24,600 bases of DNA from an uncultured Eubacteriales bacterium (GTDB lineage Bacteria > Bacillota > Clostridia > Oscillospirales > Oscillospiraceae). Location: NCBI GenBank assembly GCA_900549705.1, contig URPI01000013.1, positions 1-24,600 of the forward strand. Reading direction: 5' to 3'. The notes beneath the pieces were generated by a model. The model was not told the DNA's origin. It worked only from the letters and a program-made list of their open reading frames with translations, and ran no database searches. Position numbers and translations under genes: made by a program. Below are positions 1 to 7,358 of this stretch, in pieces; positions within the stretch are counted from its first letter, which is position 1; the number at the start of each line of letters is the position of its first letter.

Positions 1-2
1 AT

Positions 3-215
3 GAAATTTCGCTTTATTTCTATATGAAGATGCCGCATGATTTTACCCCGGTCAGCCAGAGCTTTACAGAGGATGACAGCAGGGAGTATTTAAGATGGGT
101 TTCCCTGGATGAGAATGAGAAGATGTACCCTGAATTTTTCAGAACAGAATTGAAAAATCCCACAGATGCCGTAAAGTATTTTGTGACGGATGGCAGGAGA
201 GCACAGAATGATTAA
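3..215 (+). CDS. NUDIX hydrolase, C-terminal part (cut by window start)
   Basis: The reading frame is open from base 3 with no start in the window, so the gene begins upstream and only about 70 C-terminal residues are seen. The stretch EISLYFYMKMPHDFTP, followed by an acidic SFTEDD segment, a WVSLDE turn and YPEFFRTEL, resembles the C-terminal half of small NUDIX hydrolases (a strand carrying EISLYY, then W-x-x-L-D-E and the final helix). The NUDIX box itself (GX5EX7REUXEEXGU) would lie upstream and is not visible, so substrate and activity cannot be judged. The end overlaps the start of the next gene by 8 bases, which suggests translational coupling. The internal ATG at 24 is unlikely to be the real start because the homologous region extends before it. 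Confidence 0.7.
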   Translation, partial: EISLYFYMKMPHDFTPVSQSFTEDDSREYLRWVSLDENEKMYPEFFRTELKNPTDAVKYFVTDGRRAQND

Positions 216-1032
216 AACTATCAAAGCATATGAAGAATGCAGCGCCTTTGCAGCGGGCTTTCAGGGAGACACTCATTTTTCAGACCCGATGTTGTGCAGC
301 GAAGAACAGATTCAATGCAATCTTGTGAAATCCATAGAAAGACCGGATTGTGATGTCCTTGGCATCTTCCGTGAGGGTCGAATGATTGGCTTGTTTGCGC
401 TGCTTGTCCTTCCAAATGAAAAATACATCGAAATGCTGGTGGGCTTGTCCCGTGAAAAGGAAGCTTATCTGGAATTGCTTCATTATATGGAGCAGCGCTG
501 GCTCGGCTTCTGTGCGGATTTTGTGTTCAATCCGGGCAATTACATTTTGAAGGAATTGCTGGACTTACGCGGGGCGGAGTATGAGCCGGAGCAGCAGAAA
601 ATGGTGCTGGGAACCCCTGTACTCAGCGTTGACACGACCGACATTGAGCCGCTCTCCGAACGGTATATGGCGCAATACTGCGCCATTCACAACAAGGATA
701 TGTATTGGACGGGGGAACGGGTGGCACAGGCGCAGGAACGGTTCCGCACATTTCTGGCGATTCACGATGGGAAAGTCGTTGGCTACCTGGATGTGACCTA
801 TATTTTCAAGGAAAACGAGCCATTTGATCTGTTTGTCCTGACAGAATACCGCCTCAGGGGATACGGCAGGAAGCTTTTGGCAAAGGCATTGGAGCAAAAT
901 GAGCCTAATGGAATGATGCTGCTGGTGGATGCAGACAATGTTCCGGCGATCCGCTTGTATGAATCCATGGGGTTTGCAAAGGTGCAGGGACAGAACAATC
1001 TGACGGCACATTGGAATGTATCAGAGAGATAA
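208..1032 (+). CDS. GNAT family N-acetyltransferase
   Basis: Predicted 274-residue acetyltransferase of the GNAT fold, which moves an acetyl group from acetyl-CoA to an amine; the substrate cannot be told. The C-terminal half holds the acetyl-CoA binding motif A: a beta strand (FDLFVLTEYR) runs into RLRGYGRKLL, matching the Q/R-x-x-G-x-G/A pyrophosphate loop, then NVPAIRLYESMGF, the usual motif B region. The N-terminal half (about residues 1-140) has similar strand-helix spacing and may be a second, degenerate GNAT domain. An in-frame ATG lies at 190, but I chose 208 because AGGAG at 195-199 is well placed before it. It overlaps the upstream NUDIX gene by 8 bases and is probably co-transcribed with it. 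A hairpin just downstream separates it from a convergent unit. Confidence 0.8.
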   Translation: MIKTIKAYEECSAFAAGFQGDTHFSDPMLCSEEQIQCNLVKSIERPDCDVLGIFREGRMIGLFALLVLPNEKYIEMLVGLSREKEAYLELLHYMEQRWLGFCADFVFNPGNYILKELLDLRGAEYEPEQQKMVLGTPVLSVDTTDIEPLSERYMAQYCAIHNKDMYWTGERVAQAQERFRTFLAIHDGKVVGYLDVTYIFKENEPFDLFVLTEYRLRGYGRKLLAKALEQNEPNGMMLLVDADNVPAIRLYESMGFAKVQGQNNLTAHWNVSER

Positions 1033-1040
1033 CGCACGAT

Positions 1041-1079
1041 AAAAAAGGAGCAGGTATGGACAAAACCACGCCTGCTCCT
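1041..1079 (-). terminator. Intrinsic terminator of the ybaK/TSCPD unit
   Basis: A 9-bp perfect stem (AGGAGCAGG at 1046-1054 with CCTGCTCCT at 1071-1079) is followed on the minus strand by a run of six T (1041-1046). It lies 14 bases after the minus-strand TSCPD gene and 8 bases after the plus-strand GNAT gene, so it fits the minus unit best; the plus strand lacks a T-run. Confidence 0.8.
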
Positions 1080-1093
1080 GTCTTCAATTACGC

Positions 1094-1342
1094 TTATGCG
1101 CCCTGGGTCTCCTTCAATGCCTTTGCCAGCTGGTCGGGGCAGGAAGTGGGCTTCATGCCGCACTGGATGCCCTCCAGACGGGCAATCACATCGGAAACAT
1201 CTTGACCTTCCACCAGAGCGCCGATGCCCTTCAGGTTGCCATTGCATCCGCCCACAAACTGGACGTTGTGCACCTTGCCGTCTTCCACATCGAAGAAAAT
1301 TTTCTGGGAGCAGGTTCCTTTTGTCTTGTATTCGTACTGCAT
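1094..1342 (-). CDS. TIGR03905-type TSCPD domain protein
   Basis: Small 82-residue protein that carries the TSCPD signature at residues 66-70 near its C-terminus. Members of this family are short, widespread in Clostridia and have no established function; the TSCPD segment is also known from the C-terminus of some ribonucleotide reductases. Four cysteines are visible (C11, C33 in GGCNGN, C61 and C68), a pattern compatible with metal binding, which is inference. The length matches the family, so the gene looks complete. The start has a good ribosome binding site (AAAGGAACG). It follows ybaK by only 17 bases on the same strand, with a terminator after it, so the two probably form one transcript. 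Confidence 0.8.
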   Translation of the reverse strand: MQYEYKTKGTCSQKIFFDVEDGKVHNVQFVGGCNGNLKGIGALVEGQDVSDVIARLEGIQCGMKPTSCPDQLAKALKETQGA

Positions 1343-1359
1343 TGTTTTCGTTCCTTTCT

Positions 1360-1833
1360 TTATGCAAGAATGTCTGCTTGTTTGGCATCAATCAGTTGCG
1401 TCAGCGCTTCGGGATTCACAATCAGCTGATGTCCACGTTCGCCCGCAGATACTGCGATTTCATCCCACAGGATGCAGGTTTCGTCTATGAAGGTGGGATA
1501 TTTCTTTTTCATGCCCACCGGGCTGCATCCACCCCGAATATATCCGGTCAGCGGCAGCAGCTCTTTGACAGCGATCAACTCCATGTTCTTGTCACCGGCT
1601 GCTTTGGCTGCTTTTTTCAGGTTCAGCTCGCTGCACACCGGGATGCAGAACACATTGATGCCGGTTCGCTCGCCCCGTGCCACCAACGTTTTGAACACTT
1701 GTTCCGGCGGCATGGACAGCGCCTGAGCGGCGTGCATCCCGTTTAAGTCGTTTTCATCAAATTCATAAAAGGCTTCCCGGCAGGGGATACCTGCTTGCTG
1801 CACCAGGCGAACTGCATTTGTTTTTGTACTCAT
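1360..1833 (-). CDS. ybaK: Cys-tRNA(Pro) deacylase, YbaK/EbsC family
   Basis: 157-residue YbaK-domain protein. The family hydrolyses Cys-tRNA(Pro) that prolyl-tRNA synthetase makes by mistake, so it acts in trans as an editing factor in the cytoplasm. Visible family features are the N-terminal TNAVRLVQQAGIP, a FKTLVARG strand carrying the conserved lysine, the ELNLKKAAKAAGDK region, GYIRGGCSPVGMKKK (the conserved G-x-x-SP-x-G loop) and the final strand near LIVNPEAL. The frame is open to an ATG at 1860, but a promoter -10 box overlaps that ATG, so I chose the ATG at 1831-1833, which is preceded by AAGGGTGGTG. It is the first gene of a short minus-strand unit with the TSCPD protein, and is divergent from tepA. 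Confidence 0.88.
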   Translation of the reverse strand: MSTKTNAVRLVQQAGIPCREAFYEFDENDLNGMHAAQALSMPPEQVFKTLVARGERTGINVFCIPVCSELNLKKAAKAAGDKNMELIAVKELLPLTGYIRGGCSPVGMKKKYPTFIDETCILWDEIAVSAGERGHQLIVNPEALTQLIDAKQADILA

Positions 1834-1848
1834 AAAATCACCACCCTT

Positions 1849-1877
1849 ATTATACGACAAAATGTCAATGCTTTCAA
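1849..1877 (-). promoter_or_regulatory. Sigma-A promoter for ybaK
   Basis: On the minus strand, TTGAAA (1872-1877) and TATAAT (1849-1854) are separated by exactly 17 bases. Transcription would begin near 1842, leaving only about 9 bases before the chosen ybaK start, so the leader is very short. The -10 box overlaps the alternative upstream ATG at 1860, which argues against that start. Confidence 0.65.
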
Positions 1878-1930
1878 GAGCGAATATTCCATTCCTTTTC
1901 GGTTACTATAGCAGAAAAAGGAGGCATCGT

Positions 1931-2638
1931 ATGAACGAACCTAAAAATCCAAATATGCGAAAGCAGGAACGAGAACAGCTGGTGGAGCTGGGCAGCGATT
2001 TGACGAGCAATGGAGACAGCAATATCTACACCCTTACCATTATTGGTCAGATTGAAGGACACCAGGTTGCGCCGGAAAACGTAAAAACAACGAAATACGA
2101 GCATATTCTCCCACTTCTTGCCGGAATTGAGGAAAGCAGCGAAATTGACGGCCTGCTGCTGCTTTTAAACACTGTAGGCGGCGACATTGAAGCGGGACTT
2201 GCCATTGCAGAGATGATTGCCGGAATGAAAAAGCCGACGGTATCCCTGGTGCTTGGGGGAGGGCACTCCATTGGCATTCCGCTGGCCGTTTGCACCAAAC
2301 GCTCCTTTATCACGCCCACTGCCAGCATGACGGTACACCCGGTTCGCATGACCGGACTGGTGGTAGGAGCACCGCAGACCTTCCGCTATTTCCAGCGCAT
2401 TCAGGAGCAGATTACGGACTTTGTAACAGCCAACTCTAAAATTTCCAAGGAAACCTTTGAAGGCTATATGCTGGCAACCGGGGAAATGGCAACGGATGTG
2501 GGCACCATCCTATATGGTAAGGAAGCGGTTGCCTCCGGCTTAATTGACCGGCTGGGCGGGCTGAACGATGCGCTGACAGCCCTTCATAAAATGATTGACC
2601 ATCCCAGGCAGGAGCGGACGGGACGCTCCCATTCGTAG
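1931..2638 (+). CDS. tepA: ClpP-family serine protease TepA (translocation-enhancing protein)
   Basis: 235-residue member of the ClpP/crotonase fold, closest to Bacillus TepA (YmfB), which lies next to spoIIIE there just as it precedes ftsK here. The TepA pattern is clear: LNTVGGDIEAGLAIAEMI, the nucleophile loop GGGHSIGIPLA with Ser113, ASMTVHPVRMTGLVVGAPQTF with His136, and a candidate acid at Asp189 in TDVG, ending in the usual ASGLIDRLGG segment. TepA has been linked to protein export and spore-related proteolysis; the true substrate is not known. The frame extends upstream to 1862, but the ATG at 1931 has a strong AGGAGG site and gives the family's usual length. A terminator follows, so it is probably transcribed apart from the next gene. 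Confidence 0.88.
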   Translation: MNEPKNPNMRKQEREQLVELGSDLTSNGDSNIYTLTIIGQIEGHQVAPENVKTTKYEHILPLLAGIEESSEIDGLLLLLNTVGGDIEAGLAIAEMIAGMKKPTVSLVLGGGHSIGIPLAVCTKRSFITPTASMTVHPVRMTGLVVGAPQTFRYFQRIQEQITDFVTANSKISKETFEGYMLATGEMATDVGTILYGKEAVASGLIDRLGGLNDALTALHKMIDHPRQERTGRSHS

Positions 2639-2642
2639 ATAT

Positions 2643-2669
2643 GGCAGCGGTTTTATCCGCTGCCTTTTT
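2643..2669 (+). terminator. Intrinsic terminator after tepA
   Basis: A perfect 8-bp stem, GGCAGCGG (2643-2650) with CCGCTGCC (2657-2664), has a 6-base loop and is followed directly by five T. It lies just after the tepA stop codon. Confidence 0.85.
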
Positions 2670-2695
2670 CTGAAAATGCCACTGCGAAAAAAAGC

Positions 2696-2724
2696 TGGAA
2701 ATTTTGTTGCGGATATGATATAAT
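2696..2724 (+). promoter_or_regulatory. Promoter for the uppP-like gene and ftsK
   Basis: TGGAAA (2696-2701) and a perfect TATAAT (2719-2724) are 17 bases apart, between the tepA terminator and the next gene. The -35 box is only a partial match. The leader would be about 30 bases, with GAGGAACG as the ribosome binding site. Confidence 0.55.
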
Positions 2725-2758
2725 AAAATGAAAAATTTGTAACGAAAGAGGAACGGAA

Positions 2759-3595
2759 ATGGAATTATCCGGGCTTGAGCATTTAATCTACGGACTTGTA
2801 TCCGGCCTGACTGAAATATTCCCGGTGTCAGCGCGTGCGCACAGCACACTTATCCTAAAGGTTTTGGGGGCGGAGCGAATCAACAATATCCCTGTGCTGC
2901 TTATCCATATTGCAATTCTGGCAGCCATCTATATTTCCAGCAGGGCAGAGCTGGCGAAAATGTCCCGTGCACGGAAAATGGCGCGGATTCCCAAAAAGCG
3001 CCGCAAGCGCCCGCTGGATATTTGCAGCTTGATGGACTCCAGCTTTTTGCTTACAATGATGATTCCTGTGATTGTTATGGATGTGCTGTATAACAGGCTT
3101 TCTGGGATTTCCTTCAGCCTGCTGGCGATTTCGCTGCTGCTTTTCCTGAATGGTATTATTTTGTACATCCCCCAGTTTTTTCCCAGCAGCAACAAGGATG
3201 CCCGATCCCTATCGCGGATTGAGGGCTTTGTGATGGGCATTGGCGGTACATTGTCGGTGATTCCGGGTCTGTCCGGCATCTGCGGGGCAACATCGGCTGG
3301 CTCTTTGATGGGCGTAGAGCGGAAGTACGCCTTTAATATGACGCTGATGATGAGCATGGCCTATTTGGCTGGAATGATTGTATATGATGTTCTTGCAATT
3401 GTGCAAACCGGGCTGGGAATACTTACATTTCAGTGGGTACTGACGTACCTTCTCACGGCGGTGTTCGCTTTTGTTGGCGCAATGGCGGCAATCAGGCTGA
3501 TGCGGATGCTTGCAGCCGGCGATGGTTTTTCTTATTTTGCATTCTACTGCTGGGGCATTGCAATCTTCACCTTTATTCTGAACCTGATGGCATAA
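2759..3595 (+). CDS. uppP: Divergent undecaprenyl-diphosphatase (UppP/BacA) family membrane protein
   Basis: 278-residue polytopic membrane protein. UppP/BacA removes a phosphate from undecaprenyl diphosphate at the membrane, recycling the lipid carrier for cell-wall synthesis. Family hallmarks are present in altered form: the N-terminal GLTEIFPVSARAH aligns with EGLTEFLPVSSTGH of E. coli BacA, and VIPGLSGICGATSAGSLMG aligns with the second PGxSRSGAT motif. Glu19 and His28 are kept, but the first motif glutamate is Ser15, the serine is Ala25, and the catalytic arginine of PGFSRSG is missing. Overall length and hydrophobic pattern match the family, so this is not a simple truncation. It may be a paralogue with altered or lost phosphatase activity. 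It is 15 bases before ftsK and shares its operon. Confidence 0.72.
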   Translation: MELSGLEHLIYGLVSGLTEIFPVSARAHSTLILKVLGAERINNIPVLLIHIAILAAIYISSRAELAKMSRARKMARIPKKRRKRPLDICSLMDSSFLLTMMIPVIVMDVLYNRLSGISFSLLAISLLLFLNGIILYIPQFFPSSNKDARSLSRIEGFVMGIGGTLSVIPGLSGICGATSAGSLMGVERKYAFNMTLMMSMAYLAGMIVYDVLAIVQTGLGILTFQWVLTYLLTAVFAFVGAMAAIRLMRMLAAGDGFSYFAFYCWGIAIFTFILNLMA

Positions 3596-3610
3596 GGAGA
3601 TTATTATTTA

Positions 3611-6421
3611 ATGGCACAAAAGAAGACGAGGCAACAGGCAAAAACATCTCCTGCTGCAAAGAAAAAAACAGCTTCCCCAAAGGCGGCAAAGCAAACGGCG
3701 GCTGCAAAAAAGGCAAGCCCCCCTAAAATCAGGACAGAATACGACACCCGTATCCCAGGCACGACGATTACGGCCATTGTCAGCCTGATTTTGTTTGTAC
3801 TGTTCCTGGTAATCTGCATCAATCCGGACGGCGTGATTCTGCGCGCCATCAATAACCTGCTCAACGGATTGATTGGCAGAGCCGGATTTTATTTTTCTGT
3901 CCCGGCACTGCTATATTTATTCATCATCAATACCTTTGGCCGGAAAAGTGCAGTCACCATGCGCAGCGTCTGCACCATTGTCTTTGTTTTTTTGTGCGGC
4001 TGCATTTATCATCTGGCAATCCAGACCAATGATGTTGTAAACGGAATATCTGTATTCCCGGATTTGTATCTCAGCGGCATGGAGGGCAGAAGCGGTGGTG
4101 TTCTCTGCGGTGGGATGGCAATCCTGCTGAGAAGTGCACTGGGAAATGTAATTTCGTATATCCTGATTGGAATCTCGGCAATTCTGACCCTGCTGGGAGC
4201 CATGGAAATAACGGTTCCCAGCCTAATCCGCGCTATCATCAACCGCCCCCGGGATGACTGGGAGGATGAGGAGCAGAATGAGGTTCGTGTGGAACCCGCC
4301 GCTGCGGTGGTAAATCACATTGCAAACAAGCAGATTGAAAATAAGCGCAAGCGCCGCCAGCAGCAGCTCCAGCGGGAGCTGCTTCGTCAGCAGGAGGCAG
4401 CACAGAAGGCGGAGGCAGCTCCGGTATCCGAAAACACTGCACTCCCCGAGCAGCCGGCAGCAAAGCCCATTCTGGCGAAGCGCCAGCAGCCGGTAGAGAA
4501 GGCGGACGCAGAACAGGAATCCGGTGCGAAGCCCACAAATGCGGCAAGAATGATGACCACCATCGATTTGGATATTGAGTCGCCATTGTTTGGCGGCCAG
4601 TCCACCTATGCAGCTCCAACTGCACCGATTTCTCCCGTGCGGGTGGAAGCGGGGGACGAATTTGAGGACATCCCCGATGAAGATGAAATTGTAGAGCAGA
4701 TGCCGTTGGAAGAATATGTCCCTGCACCCCCTGTGAAGAAGGCGGTACCCGCGCAAAAGGCGGCAGCCAGAGCGCAGGCTGATGCAGTTGCCCAGGAACC
4801 GGAGGTAAAGCCAGGCAAGGTGTCAGAGAAGGATGCCCAGGAATCGGCCAAGCAGGTTGCCATGGAGATTCAGCAGAACAGCGGCATTCCGGCGGCGGAA
4901 TATTGCTTCCCGCCCATCAATCTTTTGAAGCCCCCCGCCGGGAGCAGCGCCGATGGAACCGATGAAATGCGCGAAAATTCCAAACGGTTGAATGAGACAT
5001 TGGAAAGCTTCCACATCGATGCCCATATCATCAACGTGACCCGAGGACCCAGTGTCACTCGATACGAAGTGGAGCTGGATAAAGGCGTTCGCCTCAACAA
5101 ACTGACTGGCTGCGCAGATGATATTGCCCTGAGTTTGGGTGCTTCCGGTGTGCGAATTGCTGCCGTTCCGGGAAAAATTTCCATTGTTGGCATCGAGGTG
5201 CCGAACCGGGCTGTTACAACAGTGTCGCTGCGAGAAGTGATTGATTCCCCGGAATTTGCAAGGTCAAAGTCAAAATCCTCCTTTGCAGTGGGCAAGGACA
5301 TTGGCGGTTCTTGCATCGTGGGCAACATTGCAAAGATGCCCCATATGCTCATTGCCGGTACCACCGGTTCCGGTAAATCCGTGTGTATGAACTCCATCAT
5401 CATCAGTCTGCTCTACAAGTCCGGCCCCGAGGATGTCAAACTTATCATGGTTGACCCTAAGATGGTGGAGCTGGGCATTTACAACGGAATTCCCCACCTG
5501 CTCATTCCCGTGGTCACCGACCCCAAAAAGGCAGCCGGTTCTCTGCAATGGGCGGTGACGGAAATGCTGCGGCGCTATAAGATGATGTCCGACCTTGGCG
5601 TGCGGGATCTGGAATCCTATAACAGCATTGTAGTGCAGGAGGAGGGCGGTCAGAAACTCCCACAGGTGGTGATTATCATCGATGAGCTGGCCGACCTGAT
5701 GCTGGTTGCCGCAAAAGAGGTGGAGGATTCCATTTGCCGTATTGCCCAGATGGGTCGTGCCGCCGGAATGCACCTGATTATTGCAACGCAGCGACCTTCT
5801 GCGGATGTGATTACCGGTTTGATGAAGGCCAATATCCCGTCCAGAATTGCATTTTCCGTTGCGTCCTCCATGGAATCCCGTATCATTCTGGATACCCAGG
5901 GTGCGGAGAAGCTGGTGGGCAAGGGTGATATGCTCTATGCCCCCATCGGTATTGGAAAGCCGCTGCGTGTCCAAGGATGCTTTGTCACAGATTCCGAGGT
6001 AGAGGCTGTGGCGGGGTATGTCAAGGAGCACTATAAGGCTGACTACAATCAGGAAGTCCTGGAGGAGATTGAGAAGAAAGCACAGCAGACCGGTAAGGCC
6101 GGAAAATCGACGGCGGCGGACATTGCACCCTCTGAGGACGAAATGGAGGGGGATGAAATGCTCCCCGCTGCGGTGGATGTGATTCTGGAAACCGGGCAGG
6201 CTTCCGTCTCCATGCTCCAGCGGCGTTTGAAGCTGGGCTATGCCCGGGCTGCCCGAATTGTGGACGAGATGGAGGAAAAGGGAATTGTTGGTCCCTTCCA
6301 AGGCTCAAAGCCCCGCTCCATTCTGGTGACAAAGGAGCAGTGGGCTGCCATGAAAAACGGTGCAGCGCCCACAGATATGGATGCAATGAATCAAGAGCCG
6401 GTTCCAGAGGAACTGGATTAA
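3611..6421 (+). CDS. ftsK: DNA translocase FtsK/SpoIIIE
   Basis: 936-residue septal DNA pump. It moves chromosomal DNA through the closing septum in division and, in spore formers, into the forespore. Domains in order: a lysine- and alanine-rich N-terminus (1-45), four membrane segments (about 48-200), a long low-complexity Ala/Glu/Gln/Pro linker (about 215-440), the alpha/beta motor with Walker A GTTGSGKS at 583-590 and Walker B VVIIIDE at 686-692, and a winged-helix gamma domain (about 845-915) that reads oriented DNA sequences. GATQRPSADVITG-type motor sequence is present as ATQRPSADVITG. The length exceeds the Bacillus protein (about 790) because of the linker. A ribosome binding site (AAGGAG) lies before the ATG. 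Whether one protein serves both division and sporulation here cannot be told from this window. Confidence 0.96.
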   Translation: MAQKKTRQQAKTSPAAKKKTASPKAAKQTAAAKKASPPKIRTEYDTRIPGTTITAIVSLILFVLFLVICINPDGVILRAINNLLNGLIGRAGFYFSVPALLYLFIINTFGRKSAVTMRSVCTIVFVFLCGCIYHLAIQTNDVVNGISVFPDLYLSGMEGRSGGVLCGGMAILLRSALGNVISYILIGISAILTLLGAMEITVPSLIRAIINRPRDDWEDEEQNEVRVEPAAAVVNHIANKQIENKRKRRQQQLQRELLRQQEAAQKAEAAPVSENTALPEQPAAKPILAKRQQPVEKADAEQESGAKPTNAARMMTTIDLDIESPLFGGQSTYAAPTAPISPVRVEAGDEFEDIPDEDEIVEQMPLEEYVPAPPVKKAVPAQKAAARAQADAVAQEPEVKPGKVSEKDAQESAKQVAMEIQQNSGIPAAEYCFPPINLLKPPAGSSADGTDEMRENSKRLNETLESFHIDAHIINVTRGPSVTRYEVELDKGVRLNKLTGCADDIALSLGASGVRIAAVPGKISIVGIEVPNRAVTTVSLREVIDSPEFARSKSKSSFAVGKDIGGSCIVGNIAKMPHMLIAGTTGSGKSVCMNSIIISLLYKSGPEDVKLIMVDPKMVELGIYNGIPHLLIPVVTDPKKAAGSLQWAVTEMLRRYKMMSDLGVRDLESYNSIVVQEEGGQKLPQVVIIIDELADLMLVAAKEVEDSICRIAQMGRAAGMHLIIATQRPSADVITGLMKANIPSRIAFSVASSMESRIILDTQGAEKLVGKGDMLYAPIGIGKPLRVQGCFVTDSEVEAVAGYVKEHYKADYNQEVLEEIEKKAQQTGKAGKSTAADIAPSEDEMEGDEMLPAAVDVILETGQASVSMLQRRLKLGYARAARIVDEMEEKGIVGPFQGSKPRSILVTKEQWAAMKNGAAPTDMDAMNQEPVPEELD

Positions 6422-6436
6422 CCCTCAATCGCCGGT

Positions 6437-6471
6437 AGTGGCCCTTCCCATGGAAGGGCCACTCTCTTTTT
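6437..6471 (+). terminator. Strong terminator after ftsK
   Basis: A 12-bp perfect stem, AGTGGCCCTTCC (6437-6448) with GGAAGGGCCACT (6452-6463), closes a 3-base loop and is followed by TCTCTTTTT. It separates ftsK from the spoIIIA operon. Confidence 0.9.
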
Positions 6472-6485
6472 GGCCTTTTTCTCCT

Positions 6486-6514
6486 GCATGGTGGTCCGCA
6501 TGTCCGCATACGAT
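6486..6514 (+). promoter_or_regulatory. Possible sigma-E promoter for spoIIIA
   Basis: CATACGAT (6507-6514) differs by one base from the sigma-E -10 consensus CATACAAT, and GCATGGT (6486-6492) lies 14 bases upstream as a weak -35. In Bacillus the spoIIIA operon is under sigma-E in the mother cell. The predicted start would be very close to the AGGAG site at 6521-6525, giving an unusually short leader, so this is tentative. Confidence 0.3.
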
Positions 6515-6530
6515 AATCGCAGGAGTGATG

Positions 6531-7358
6531 ATGATGACCTGTGCATGGGACGACCTGCTGCGGATTTTACCTCAGAGGGTACGCGCCGAAACAGCGCACA
6601 ATGTGGGAACGCTGCAAGAAATTCGACTGCGGCGGGGAAAACTGCCGGAATATGTGACGGAAAGCGGTTTCTATGAGGGAAATGGAGCGGTCACGGCGGA
6701 TGAGCTGGCATTCTGTATCAACGCAGCAAGCCGCTATTCTCCCTGGACGGCAGAGACGCTGTCACAAGGGTATATTACTGCACCCGGAGGACACCGGATT
6801 GGGGTTTGTGGGGAGGCGATTGTAAAGGACGGGGTGTTTGCGGGGGTGCGCAGTGCTGATTTTCTCTGCATTCGTGTGGCCAGAGATTATGAGGGAATTG
6901 CAAACCGGATTCCCATAAAAGGACAGGCACTGCTGATTCTGGGGGCACCCGGCTGGGGAAAGACAACCCTGCTGCGGGATTTGGCAAGAAGAATTGCAAG
7001 GGAAAGGACGGTTGCAGTGGTGGACGAGCGGCGGGAACTGTTTCCACCCGGATTTTCCACCGGAAAACGGATGGATATTTTATCTGGCTGCCCAAAGCAG
7101 CAGGGTATCGAAATTGTACTCAAAACAATGTCCCCGGAATACATTGCTGTTGATGAGATAACATCGGAGGCGGACTGCACCGCATTGATTGCTGCATTCG
7201 GCTGCGGCGTGCAGCTGCTTGCCACTGCCCATGCATCCTCCATGGAGGACTTTCAGAAACGTGCCATCAATGCACCGCTTTTGAAATGCAATATTTTTGA
7301 TACTTTCCTCGTTCTCCACCGGGACAAAACATTTCACATGGAGGAGCACCGCTTATGA
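6531..7358 (+). CDS. spoIIIAA: Stage III sporulation protein AA (ATPase)
   Basis: About 275-residue ATPase of the secretion-ATPase type, needed in the mother cell for the SpoIIIA-SpoIIQ channel that keeps the engulfed forespore active. Walker A is clear at 138-146 (GAPGWGKTT), followed by the conserved VVDERRELFP, then SPEYIAVDEI and the histidine-containing LATAHA. The N-terminal LPQRVRAETAHNVGTLQEIRL and the middle GYITAPGGHRIGVCGE are characteristic of SpoIIIAA. Three ATG codons occur in a row (6528, 6531, 6534); AGGAG at 6521-6525 best serves 6531 or 6534. The open frame extends back to 6438, but that part lies in the ftsK terminator. The stop overlaps the start of spoIIIAB by four bases. 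Confidence 0.95.
   Translation: MMTCAWDDLLRILPQRVRAETAHNVGTLQEIRLRRGKLPEYVTESGFYEGNGAVTADELAFCINAASRYSPWTAETLSQGYITAPGGHRIGVCGEAIVKDGVFAGVRSADFLCIRVARDYEGIANRIPIKGQALLILGAPGWGKTTLLRDLARRIARERTVAVVDERRELFPPGFSTGKRMDILSGCPKQQGIEIVLKTMSPEYIAVDEITSEADCTALIAAFGCGVQLLATAHASSMEDFQKRAINAPLLKCNIFDTFLVLHRDKTFHMEEHRL

Noticed and set aside
798..1391. 197-residue minus-strand frame covering the GNAT end and the TSCPD gene
   Set aside because: It reads through the terminator hairpin and overlaps two better supported genes; its sequence is arginine- and serine-rich as in shadow frames.
4223..4756. Repetitive Ala/Gln/Glu-rich stretch in ftsK as a possible inserted element
   Set aside because: Variable low-complexity linkers are normal between the membrane and motor parts of FtsK proteins, and the frame is intact.
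5270..6301. 343-residue open frame on the minus strand inside ftsK
   Set aside because: It is histidine- and glycine-rich antisense of the conserved FtsK motor, has no recognisable domain or ribosome binding site, and the plus-strand frame is certain.
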